Source of the DNA: Rossellomorea sp. AcN35-11
GTDB lineage: Bacteria > Bacillota > Bacilli > Bacillales > Bacillaceae_B
Direction of reading: 5' to 3'
Length of the DNA: 64,000 bases
NCBI GenBank assembly: GCA_030388825.1
Contig: CP128835.1
Location: 434,001-498,000, forward strand
The notes beneath the pieces are model-generated. The model was not told the DNA's origin and ran no database searches. It saw only the letters and a program-made list of their open reading frames with translations. How positions within the stretch are numbered: position 1 is the stretch's first letter; each line of letters opens with the position of its first letter. Positions 9,713-17,388 of this stretch are shown here, piece after piece. A program made the translations under genes and the position numbers.

Positions 9713-9770
9713 AAAAATCCGAACGATCATTCGAAAATTCAAGTTTCGGATTCGTTCGGATTTTGATTTT
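9713..9770 (+). terminator. Long-stem terminator
   Basis: Thirteen-base arms AAAATCCGAACGA (9714-9726) and TCGTTCGGATTTT (9752-9764) enclose 25 bases, followed by a T-rich stretch, after the small membrane-protein gene. Confidence 0.7.
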
Positions 9771-9802
9771 GTTAGGGCAGTCTTCATGTTTTCACCATTT
9801 TT

Positions 9803-9940
9803 CAACTGTTGATTGAGATGCAGGACGCAGACTCGTGGGGGAAAAGTGTGTAAGGCAAAACTCACAGGAACTTTAGGGACGAGGAGGCTCACCAACCGGA
9901 CGGCAAGCGAGGTCTTGCACGGAAATCAGCAGCAGTGGAA
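9803..9940. repeat. Degenerate copy of a Bacillaceae intergenic repeat
   Basis: The 306-base gap between the small membrane gene and the DUF1992 gene holds, besides the terminator, a stretch with GACGAGGAGGCTCACC, GCAAGCGAGG and CACGGAAATCAGCAG spaced as in a repeat I recall from many Bacillus genomes (…GACGAGGAGGCTCACCG…GGAAAGCGAG…CGGAAATCAAC…). This copy is diverged. Family membership rests on memory, not a search. Confidence 0.5.
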
Positions 9941-9997
9941 CAAGAGAGCCTAATCAAATTGGTGAACCAGTTAGTATGTGTCTTTACTATACATTCA

Positions 9998-10375
9998 TTA
10001 TTTCAGGAGTTTATTTTCTATTTTGTGCCCGTAATTTTTAAATAAGGAACTATTCGTATTGATCCTTTTCTTTGAAAGCATGGCATTGTATTTCAACATT
10101 CTTTCATTCAAGTTTCGCTGCAGCTCCTGTTTCTCCAAGTCATCCTCACATACACGTATCAAATCTTCGATGCGCATCATTTCGTTTTTTATATTCATTT
10201 CTTCCGTGGTGAAGCCTGCGTTCTTCATCATCCGATGGGCCATCTTCAACTCCTGGGGAATCCCTGCATCATCATCTAAATACAGCGGTTTACCAAAGCC
10301 CGGCAGCTCCTTGAATTCTCCATCCTCGTAAGCCTTCTTTATTCGTTGCTCGGACATGATCATCGAAAAATCCAT
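9998..10375 (-). CDS. DUF1992 / DnaJ-homologue-associated domain protein
   Basis: A 125-residue cytosolic protein that matches the DUF1992 family by its N-terminal pattern: MSEQRIKKAYEDGEF, then ELPGFGKPLYLDDD. The rest is helical and charged. The ATG at 10375 follows GGAGGGGG. Function is unknown; the domain is named for its presence in eukaryotic DNAJC28 proteins, but no J-domain is present here. It is a single gene. Confidence 0.75.
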   Translation of the reverse strand: MDFSMIMSEQRIKKAYEDGEFKELPGFGKPLYLDDDAGIPQELKMAHRMMKNAGFTTEEMNIKNEMMRIEDLIRVCEDDLEKQELQRNLNERMLKYNAMLSKKRINTNSSLFKNYGHKIENKLLK

Positions 10376-10573
10376 ATATACCCCCTCCTACTGATCAGTG
10401 GATGCGGCTTTTCATTGACGTATCGATCACTTCCCACTTGTTACCAACAGTATATCCGAATCTACATAAGGCTGAACGGGACAGTTTCGTCTATTTTCTG
10501 ACAATTCCACTTCACATATTTTTATTTGAGCTGGAAAAACTATCTGTATCACGGATGAAAAGGAGTGGCTCAC

Positions 10574-10744
10574 ATGGCACGTGGAAAATCGTTCGATTCG
10601 AAGAAAAAGGGACACCCCGGTGACTTTCCCAAGAACAGTGCACCATCAGGAAAACACTCAGAAGACCCAGCGGGAGATGAAGAATACATCGTCACCCAGG
10701 AAGCCTTTAAAAATCGGGTGGACAAGGACGAACATCGTTTATAA
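10574..10744 (+). CDS. Small hydrophilic protein, unknown
   Basis: A 56-codon frame starts at an ATG preceded by AAAAGGAGTGGC. The product is highly charged, rich in Lys, Gly, Ser and Asp (MARGKSFDSKKKGHPGDF at the start, EEYIVTQEAFKNRVDKDEHRL-like end). It has no membrane segment or cysteine. The good ribosome site and the terminator directly after its stop support a real gene. The composition recalls small spore or cytosolic proteins of Bacillus, but I cannot assign a family. Confidence 0.55.
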   Translation: MARGKSFDSKKKGHPGDFPKNSAPSGKHSEDPAGDEEYIVTQEAFKNRVDKDEHRL

Positions 10745-10787
10745 AAAGGAAAAAACGCCGGAAATTACTGGCGTTTTTTCCTTTTAT
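10744..10787. terminator. Bidirectional terminator between the small gene and hmp
   Basis: AAAACGCC and GGCGTTTT arms, extended by AAAAGGAA/TTCCTTTT, with A and T runs on both sides, lie between two convergent genes. Confidence 0.85.
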
Positions 10788-11995
10788 CAGATTGTCACTC
10801 TATCTGCTTTAGACAAATCCATCGCAGGACCAAAGAATTCAAAGTGAATCTTTTCTTCCTCGACACCTAGCTCCTTCAACGTTGTGATCACCGCTTTCAT
10901 AAATGGGGCCGGTCCGCACACGTAACATTCGGTTTCTCTGTCTATATATTTTGAAAGGATTTCTTTATTTACATATCCTCTATGGTGAGCACCATCACTT
11001 GGATTTTCATAAATATAGCATGCTTCTCCGTTCAATAATCCTCCCATTAAAGCGTCGACCTCTCCTCTGAAAGCATGGACTCCTTCATGTTTGCTCGCAT
11101 GAATAAAGGCTGTCGGGCGTTCCGGCTTCGTTTGAGCGACCATTTCAAGCATACTCATCATCGGTGTGATTCCCACACCCCCGCTAATGAAAGCAACCGG
11201 TGTTGTGTGATCCTCTAAATAGAAATCCCCGGCGGGAGCGCTGACGTCCATCTCACTTCCCACTTCCATCCTGTCATGTAGATAATTAGACACCTTCCCT
11301 TGAGGTGCATGGTCTGCTTCTCTTTTCACCGATATTCTATAGAGATTCTCCATAGGGGCGCTTGATAAACTGTACTGACGGATATGGGTGAACTCTTCAC
11401 CTGGTATATTCACCCTGACCGAAATATATTGTCCAGGCTTATAGGTCGGAACATTTGCGCCTTCTTTTGGCTGAAGATAGAAAGAGGTGATCACATCGCT
11501 TTCCACTACCTTCTTCGTTACGATAAACGGCTTAAAGTCTCTGAACCCGGCGTTCTTATTTTCCGCTTCTTTATACATTTCTTCTTCTACATCGATGAAT
11601 ACACCTGCGATGACGCCATATGCTTCTCCCCACGCATCAATGATCTCCTCTGTCGCTGCCTCCCCAAGTACCTGTTGAATAGCTTGAAGCAAATGCTCCC
11701 CTACGATCGGGTAATGCTCTGGTTTAACGCCTAAACTTCTATGCTTGTGAGCGATTTGTTTCACCACCGGCAGAATCGTCTCCAGTTTATCAATATTCTG
11801 GGCAGCTGCATAAACTGAATTGGCCAGTGCCGTTTGCTGTCTTCCCTTCTCCTGATTGGCATGATTGAAGATATTCAATAATTCAGGATGATTGGCAAAC
11901 ATATTTTTATAAAAAGTTGACGTAATTTCCGTACCTTTCACTTCTAATACAGGGGCAGTAGATTTCACGATTTCAATGGTTTTTTGAGAAAGCAA
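10787..11995 (-). CDS. hmp: Flavohaemoglobin, nitric oxide dioxygenase
   Basis: This 402-residue protein joins a globin domain (residues 1-140, with IFNHANQEKGRQQTALA and the proximal region VKQIAHKHRSLGVKPEHY) to a ferredoxin-reductase-type FAD domain (RQYSLSSAP) and an NAD domain (FISGGVGITPMMSML, CGPAPFM). It oxidises NO to nitrate using NAD(P)H and O2. TTG at 11995 is chosen as start because AGAGGTGA precedes it and it gives the MLSQKTIEIVK start seen in Bacillus Hmp. It is divergent from nsrR, and two NsrR-like palindromes lie before it, so repression by NsrR relieved by NO is expected. Confidence 0.95.
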   Translation of the reverse strand: MLSQKTIEIVKSTAPVLEVKGTEITSTFYKNMFANHPELLNIFNHANQEKGRQQTALANSVYAAAQNIDKLETILPVVKQIAHKHRSLGVKPEHYPIVGEHLLQAIQQVLGEAATEEIIDAWGEAYGVIAGVFIDVEEEMYKEAENKNAGFRDFKPFIVTKKVVESDVITSFYLQPKEGANVPTYKPGQYISVRVNIPGEEFTHIRQYSLSSAPMENLYRISVKREADHAPQGKVSNYLHDRMEVGSEMDVSAPAGDFYLEDHTTPVAFISGGVGITPMMSMLEMVAQTKPERPTAFIHASKHEGVHAFRGEVDALMGGLLNGEACYIYENPSDGAHHRGYVNKEILSKYIDRETECYVCGPAPFMKAVITTLKELGVEEEKIHFEFFGPAMDLSKADRVTI

Positions 11996-12008
11996 ATAAA
12001 TCACCTCT

Positions 12009-12033
12009 AAAGATATATTTTAAATACATCTTT
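12009..12033 (-). promoter_or_regulatory. NsrR-like operator, hmp-proximal
   Basis: An inverted repeat with arms AAAGATGTATTT and ATATATCTTT (minus strand) overlaps the leader just before hmp. The form agrees with the Bacillus NsrR consensus ATRTATYTTAAATATAT-like palindrome. Confidence 0.65.
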
Positions 12034-12059
12034 ATAGTACTCCTTATTTTTCCATAAAG

Positions 12060-12082
12060 CAATATACGAAATACATCTTTAA
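12060..12082 (-). promoter_or_regulatory. Second NsrR-like operator
   Basis: AAGATGTATTTCGTATAT on the minus strand repeats the first site 50 bases away, in the hmp-nsrR intergenic region, so it may control both genes. Confidence 0.5.
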
Positions 12083-12157
12083 CAAAACAGCCACATTTAG
12101 ACACAATCACATTTACTTCTGTATAATAAAACGTAACGTATCGGAAAGGTGAGATAA

Positions 12158-12614
12158 ATGAGACTAACTTTATACACTGATTATTCACTGAGAGTCTTGA
12201 TCTTCCTGGCATCAAAACCAAAGACCGAGCTCTCTAACATAAAAGAAATCGCTGACGCTTATCGTATTTCCAAGAATCACTTGATGAAAGTAACGTATGA
12301 ACTGGGGAAAAAAAGGTCTGATCGAAACCATTCGGGGAAGGAACGGGGGAATCAGGCTCGCACGCTCCCCTGCAGAGATCAATATCGGAAAACTCGTACG
12401 GACCACTGAAGAAGACTTCCACCTTGTAGAATGTTTTGATGCCCAAAATAACCAATGTGTCATCACTCCCGTCTGCGGTTTAAAGCATGTTCTCGGCAAA
12501 GCATTGAACGCCTATCTTTCTGTCCTTGACGAGTACACTCTGGCTGATTTGATCCAAAACCCGATGGAATACCGGTTCTTATTTCAAGAGCGGCAGCAGG
12601 ATGCGACAATGTAG
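12158..12614 (+). pseudogene. nsrR: Nitric-oxide-sensing Rrf2-family repressor NsrR, frameshifted
   Basis: Two frames make up a normal Rrf2 protein of about 151 residues: MRLTLYTDYSLRVLIFLAS with the winged helix at the N-terminus, then GLIETIRGRNGGIRLARSP and the cluster-binding cysteines in LVECFDAQNNQC and PVCGL. The frame breaks in the seven-A run at 12308-12314; six A would restore it (YELGKKGLIETIRG). AAAGGTGAGATAA precedes the ATG. NsrR binds a [4Fe-4S] cluster and represses NO-detoxification genes; the neighbour hmp is its classic target. The single-base excess in a homopolymer, with the rest intact, suggests sequencing error. Confidence 0.88.
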
Positions 12615-12718
12615 GAAGAGGCTCCACTCCATTTTGATGGGGTGGTTTTTTTTGTTTGGAATGGTGCCTGGCACGTCCCCCTTTCTGTCATCCGTCAACC
12701 ATACGCCCCATTCCACCC

Positions 12719-12758
12719 AAAACAAAAAGCCTGTCATTCTATTGAAAAACAGGCCTTG
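12719..12758 (-). terminator. Terminator of the haem-copper-oxidase-like gene
   Basis: GGCCTGTTTTT and GACAGGC arms with a TTTTTGTTTTG tail on the minus strand, after the stop at 12763. Confidence 0.7.
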
Positions 12759-12762
12759 TCCC

Positions 12763-13155
12763 TTACTTCTTACTCTCACTATATTTAAATGTCATGAACA
12801 CAAACAGGAAAAAACTCAGTAATAATGTGCTTCCTCCTGCAATATAGAAGACCATGGTGAAGCTTGCCGGCAGGTTGAATGGATTTAAGTTGTAAAACCA
12901 CATTCCCAGTGTAAGGCCGAGTGACCCGATTATCGCCGTCCATACATGTGCGAATGCGAGCTTAGAAGTTTTCGGCACTTGATAGGAACGATAATAGGAA
13001 GAATACGCAAACAAACTTAACCAACCGACTACTAAAATATGAGCATGGATAGGCTTAAATGCATATGATCCGGCTCCTGCCATATGAGACCCTAGAAAGG
13101 CCCCGATAAACCCGTAGATGGCGGACATCCTTAATAAAAGTACATTCCACGGCAC
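12763..13155 (-). CDS. Small four-helix membrane protein, haem-copper oxidase subunit I-like
   Basis: A 130-residue protein with four membrane helices. Histidines lie in or next to helices (GSHMAGAG near 24; PIHAHILVVGWL near 36-39; FAHVW near 69), a pattern reminiscent of the haem-ligating helices of cbb3/NOR-type oxidase subunit I, and such proteins are often labelled cytochrome c oxidase in Bacillus. It is far too short to be an oxidase. GTG at 13155 follows GGGGGAAGGA. It sits next to hmp-nsrR, so a role with NO or haem is possible but unproven. Confidence 0.55.
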   Translation of the reverse strand: MPWNVLLLRMSAIYGFIGAFLGSHMAGAGSYAFKPIHAHILVVGWLSLFAYSSYYRSYQVPKTSKLAFAHVWTAIIGSLGLTLGMWFYNLNPFNLPASFTMVFYIAGGSTLLLSFFLFVFMTFKYSESKK

Positions 13156-13306
13156 TGATCCTTCCCCCTTTTCATCTGATGTATTGCCTCAATTATTATA
13201 GTATAGTTTTCCTTCCTGATGCCATCATTCTTGTGCGAATGACCAAGAACGTTCATATTATACTTTCCTCCCAGTCTGCATACCCTAGAAAGATGGGTGT
13301 AAACAC

Positions 13307-13334
13307 TTGCAAACGGTGCCTGCACTGATACAAT
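13307..13334 (+). promoter_or_regulatory. Sigma-A-like promoter of ampS
   Basis: TTGCAA (13307-13312), 16 bases, TACAAT (13329-13334), 40 bases before the ampS ATG. Confidence 0.55.
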
Positions 13335-13373
13335 AAGAATGTAATGGAACATTCTGAAAAAAGGAGAATACAT

Positions 13374-14606
13374 ATGACTAATTTCCAACAAAACCTTGAG
13401 AAATACGCAAGCCTCGCTGTAGAGGTGGGTGTCAATGTTCAAAAGGGCCAGACCCTTGTCATCAACACGTCCATCGATTCTGCGGAATTTGTTCGCCTGA
13501 TAGTAAAAAAAGCCTATGAAGTAGGGGCAAAACACGTCTACGTGAACTGGAATGATGATGTCGTGAATCGTACGAAGTATGATCTTGCACCGGATGAAGC
13601 TTTCCAGGAGTTCCCTCAGTGGAAAGCAAGGGAAGTGGAAGAGCTTGCTGAAGGCGGCGCTGCATTCATGAGCATCGTATCTTCAAGTCCTGACCTCTTA
13701 AAAGGAGTAGATCCCGAACGCATCTCAAACTTCCAGAAAGTAGCAGGAAAAGCCATGTCCAAATACCGTCAGTTCATTCAATCGGACAAAGTGAGCTGGT
13801 GCGTACTGGCAGCACCATCTAAAGACTGGGCTGCCAAAGTTTTCCCTGATGCTTCTGAAAAAGAGCAGGTGGACCTGTTATGGGATGCCATCTTCAAAGC
13901 GGTACGCGCTGACCAGGCAGATCCTGTTCAAGCATGGAAGGATCACGATGCCAACCTTCACGAAAAAGTTGAATACCTGAACGAAAAGAACTACCAGAAG
14001 CTTCATTACACTGCACCAGGGACGGACCTTACCATCGAGCTTCCTAAAGGCCACCTATGGGTTGGAGCCGGCAGTGTAAACGAAGAAGGAACGACTTTCA
14101 TGGCCAATATGCCAACGGAAGAAGTATTCACTGTTCCTCTAAAAACAGGTGTAAACGGGAAGGTATCAAGCACGAAACCACTCAGCTACGGCGGTAACGT
14201 GATCGACAACTTCACCATCACGTTCGAGAACGGACGAATTGTGGACGTAAAGGCGGAAGAAGGCGAAGAAATCCTGAAGCGTCTTGTGGAAACAGATGAA
14301 GGCTCTCACTACCTGGGTGAAATCGCCCTGGTTCCTCATCAATCCCCGATTTCTCAGTCGAATGTGTTATTCTATAACACATTATTCGATGAGAACGCAT
14401 CGAATCACCTGGCGATTGGAAATGCTTATGCATTCTGTATCGAAGGCGGCAAGAAAATGAGTGAAGAAGAGCTTGAGAAGAACGGCTTGAACAACAGTAT
14501 CACCCATGTTGATTTCATGATCGGTTCAGACAAGATGAACATCGATGGAATCAAAGAAGACGGCTCGACTGAAGCAGTATTCCGCGATGGCGGTTGGGCG
14601 TTTTAA
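13374..14606 (+). CDS. ampS: Aminopeptidase AmpS/PepS (M29 family)
   Basis: The 410-residue cytosolic metallo-aminopeptidase matches M29 thermophilic-type aminopeptidases in length and motifs: ligand segment MPTEEVFTVPLKTGVNG with two catalytic glutamates, GEIALVPHQSPIS, and NASNHLAIGNAY. It removes N-terminal residues from peptides using two divalent metal ions. The ATG at 13374 follows AAAAAAGGAGAATACAT; an in-frame codon at 13344 lacks a ribosome site. It is monocistronic, with a clear promoter and terminator. Confidence 0.93.
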   Translation: MTNFQQNLEKYASLAVEVGVNVQKGQTLVINTSIDSAEFVRLIVKKAYEVGAKHVYVNWNDDVVNRTKYDLAPDEAFQEFPQWKAREVEELAEGGAAFMSIVSSSPDLLKGVDPERISNFQKVAGKAMSKYRQFIQSDKVSWCVLAAPSKDWAAKVFPDASEKEQVDLLWDAIFKAVRADQADPVQAWKDHDANLHEKVEYLNEKNYQKLHYTAPGTDLTIELPKGHLWVGAGSVNEEGTTFMANMPTEEVFTVPLKTGVNGKVSSTKPLSYGGNVIDNFTITFENGRIVDVKAEEGEEILKRLVETDEGSHYLGEIALVPHQSPISQSNVLFYNTLFDENASNHLAIGNAYAFCIEGGKKMSEEELEKNGLNNSITHVDFMIGSDKMNIDGIKEDGSTEAVFRDGGWAF

Positions 14607-14618
14607 GATTTAGCTTAT

Positions 14619-14661
14619 TAGGATCCCAGAAGGCGGTTTAAATGCCTTTTGGGATTTTTTT
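14619..14661 (+). terminator. Terminator of ampS
   Basis: ATCCCAGAAGGC pairs with GCCTTTTGGGAT, then seven T, 13 bases after the ampS stop. Confidence 0.9.
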
Positions 14662-14858
14662 ATGGGAATGAGAGAAATCGGTTGACTAGACTGAGTGCTC
14701 ATTCGATTGTATGTAGCTGGGAAAAGACGCAAATATAAAAATTTCTGACTCATATAGTTGAAAAGAGAGATATGAACCAAAATAAAGACGCATAAAATGA
14801 TCATTTGAGGCAAAAAACCTGAAGAAAGACTCACCCCTCATCATTTCCGAACCAAGTC

Positions 14859-15450
14859 TCACCCAAATTGCTTTGTCAACGCAATGGCGGCAATCGTAGC
14901 ACCTGCTGCCTGTGCGTAGCTTCCGAATGCTGTAATCTGCAGTCCAATATCTTTCTTTTCTTTTAATATATAGACTTCCCCCTATCGCTTCAATGGCTGC
15001 CCCAAGGGATTGAAGTGTATTACCGGCTGCCAGCAAATCTGAAAATTCCCTCGTCTCCAACGTCGCCCCATATGCTTCCAGCCCTGCCCCTATGGATTGA
15101 ACAGTGTCTCCCAATACATCAAGATTCAATCCCTCCAATTCTCTTCCTGCGAATTGGAGTTCAGCTGCTACCACGTTTGTAGCGTTCCCTGAAGCTTGGA
15201 TCCAATCACCAATCACTCTTATCGTTTCTTCAAACGAACCGTCCGACAGCTTTTCCGCTCCTACGCCCTGCAGTGCATTCCCTGTCGCTTCAATACCGTT
15301 TCCGATGGAGACCAACCGGAATCCGATAGGCTGCTCCTGCTTATTTCGTTCTTCTTGTATGATCACGGTTTCACCGATTGCTGCAATCACCGTTCCGATT
15401 ACCTGAGTCCAGGCACCAGTAATAAGGATAAGCCGATCGAACACCTCCAT
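14859..15450 (-). pseudogene. Glycine/isoleucine repeat protein (DUF6944-like), frameshifted near its 3' end
   Basis: The protein is built of imperfect units such as GAWTQVIGTVIAAIGE, GNALQGVGAE, GDWIQASGNATN, GDTVQSIGAGLEAYG and GNTLQSLGAAIEAIG, each a short amphipathic segment of about 30 residues. It has no signal peptide. I associate this with the Bacillus DUF6944 repetitive family, from memory. The frame is lost in the G5 run (14978-14982, C on the plus strand); four G would continue as EVYILKEKKDIGLQITAFG and end at 14859 after about 196 residues. AAAGGAACG precedes the ATG at 15450. Function is unknown. Confidence 0.65.
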
Positions 15451-15625
15451 TCACCGTTCCTTTCCCATGACATACTTTTAATGTATTCAATAACCTTCAA
15501 ATGGTATCTTCAGCCTCCTTCCCAATATGAGTAAATATTTCGTAAATACCAATAAATCAGTCTTGTTTATTTCTTCCTGTCGGGCTATGATATTCTAGTT
15601 CATTTTGTTTTGTAGGGGGATATAG

Positions 15626-16918
15626 ATGAGAATTCGGGATTGGGACCGTAATTTAAAGGTCCGGCTGTTTGGGGAAGCAGCGATTAACATTACATTTTGG
15701 ATGTTCTTTCCGTTTTTGACGATTTATTTTACAGAGTCGTTCGGAAAGCAGACACAGCTGGATTATTATTGGTTCTCTCTCAGGTGTTTGCCGTACTTGC
15801 AAACCTGATGGGGGGGATACTGTGCAGACCGCTTCGGACGTAAGCGGATGATGGTGATATCTGCATTCGGACAGGGTGTGGCCTTTTTAATCTTTGGACT
15901 GGCCAGTTCACCTTGGCTCGATTCAGCCATGATCGGCTTTATCTGTTTTAGTTTAGTAGGGGTATTCGGATCGTTTTATTGGCCGGCAAGTCAGGCCATG
16001 GTTGCGGACGTAGTGGATGAAAAGGATCGCAGTCATGTGTTCGCGGTCTTTTACACCTCCATTAATATTGCCGTTGTCGTCGGACCGATCCTGGGCGGGA
16101 TATTCTATGTACATTACCGGTTTGAGCTTCTGATTGCCGCTGCGCTGATATGTATACTTTTAGCCCTACTTCTGTATAAAATGACGAGAGAAACTGCACC
16201 AATGGATCATAATAAGCTTCTCGTCACTGAAGGCCAAAAGAAGACCTGGTACACTGTTATGTCAGATCAGCTCAGTGATTATAGTGTTATTTTCAAGGAC
16301 AAAACGTTTCTATTGTTTATATTGGCTGGGATTCTCGTCGGTCAAACGTTCATGCAGCTGGACCTGTTGATCCCTGTATATATAAAAGATGTCATGGACC
16401 AGGCGACTTTGTTCCGTTTCGGTGACTGGTCATTGACCCTCGTAAGTGAACAGGTATTCGGATTGATCCTTTCTGAAAATGGATTCCTGGTGGCACTCCT
16501 TACGGTGGTGATCACCCGCTGGATCACGAAATTCCGAGAGCGGAATGTCTTCATCTTGTCTTCAGTCATTTACTCCGTTTCGATATTCATGTTCGGACAA
16601 ACGAGTTCGGTCTGGATGTTTGTCTTGGCAATGGCCGTTTTCACCTTTGCTGAGCTGATGACTGCCGGGATCCAACAAAGCTTTGTATCGAAGCTTGCAC
16701 CGGATCATATGCGCGGGCAATATTTTGCAGCAGCCAGCCTACGGTTCACCATCGCCAGAACGATTGCTCCACTATCCATCACCCTGTCTCTTTATGTGGG
16801 ATATGATTGGACGTTCATCATCCTTTCGATCCTTGCTCTTGTGAGTGCCGGACTTTTCTACATCATGTTCGAGCGCTTTGAAAAAGAGGAATTGGAATGG
16901 AAGAAAGCTGTCAACTAA
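15626..16918 (+). pseudogene. Major facilitator superfamily drug/sugar-type transporter, two frameshifts
   Basis: About 430 residues with 12 helices are encoded if two indels are corrected. The start MRIRDWDRNLKVRLFGEA and the motif-A segment GGYCADRFGRKRMM mark an MFS exporter of the kind called YttB in B. subtilis. Between 15745 and 15815 the frame changes twice: GGAAAG lacks one A, then a seven-G run (15810-15816) has one G too many. Between them the middle frame gives a normal helix (LLLVLSQVFAVLANLMGG). The ATG at 15626 follows GGGGGATA. The two compensating homopolymer errors make sequencing error the simplest reading. The substrate is unknown. Confidence 0.75.
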
Positions 16919-16953
16919 AAAAGGAATGATCCGTTGCGGATCATTCCTTTTTT
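16919..16953 (+). terminator. Terminator of the MFS gene
   Basis: AAGGAATGATCC and GGATCATTCCTT arms around GTTGC, followed by six T. Confidence 0.92.
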
Positions 16954-17188
16954 CAGATTGAACACTGACGGGTCTCGGGCTTATTCCTTCAGAACCCCCA
17001 TAGGAAACGTACGATCAACCATCATGAAATTTTCAGAAAAGGATGAATCCGAAAAATTCCGTTCACCCCCTTTTTTCATTAAAAGTGAGATGTTACAATG
17101 TACAACCGTAAGCAATCTTAACGTAGCTCATCATGAGTTAGTCGGAGATTCCACATCATTATACGCTCAGAAAGGAAGTTGATTTCAG

Positions 17189-17317
17189 ATGCATATCGGA
17201 AGCAAAGGCTGGTACGTAGAAGAATTAAAAAAAGCAGGTGTTCATAAATATGAAGAACGCTATGTTGAATCCTACAAAAAACACGTTCTAGCAAACTTAC
17301 TTGAACGTACAAAATAA
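17189..17317 (+). CDS. Small YflJ/DUF2639-like protein
   Basis: A 42-residue protein (MHIGSKGWYVEELKKAG at the start, HVLANLLERTK at the end) with the form of the DUF2639 family, known in Bacillus as YflJ. GAAAGGAAG precedes the ATG at 17189. It is charged and soluble, with no known function. The strong terminator directly after the stop supports a real transcript unit. Confidence 0.65.
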   Translation: MHIGSKGWYVEELKKAGVHKYEERYVESYKKHVLANLLERTK

Positions 17318-17324
17318 AATGAGA

Positions 17325-17388
17325 GAGGGACGGACCTCGATTCCTATGACCTGATCATAGGAATGAAGGTCCGTCCCTCCTTTTTATT
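17325..17388. terminator. Bidirectional long hairpin of the GGGACGGACC repeat family
   Basis: GAGGGACGGACCT pairs with AGGTCCGTCCCTC, extended inward by ATTCCTATGA/TCATAGGAAT, and ends in CCTTTTTATTT. It lies between convergent genes. Confidence 0.85.

Noticed and set aside
12650..12700. GGTGCCTGGCAC word after nsrR as another repeat family
   Set aside because: Only one clear copy is in the window (13313 is partial), so a family cannot be supported here.
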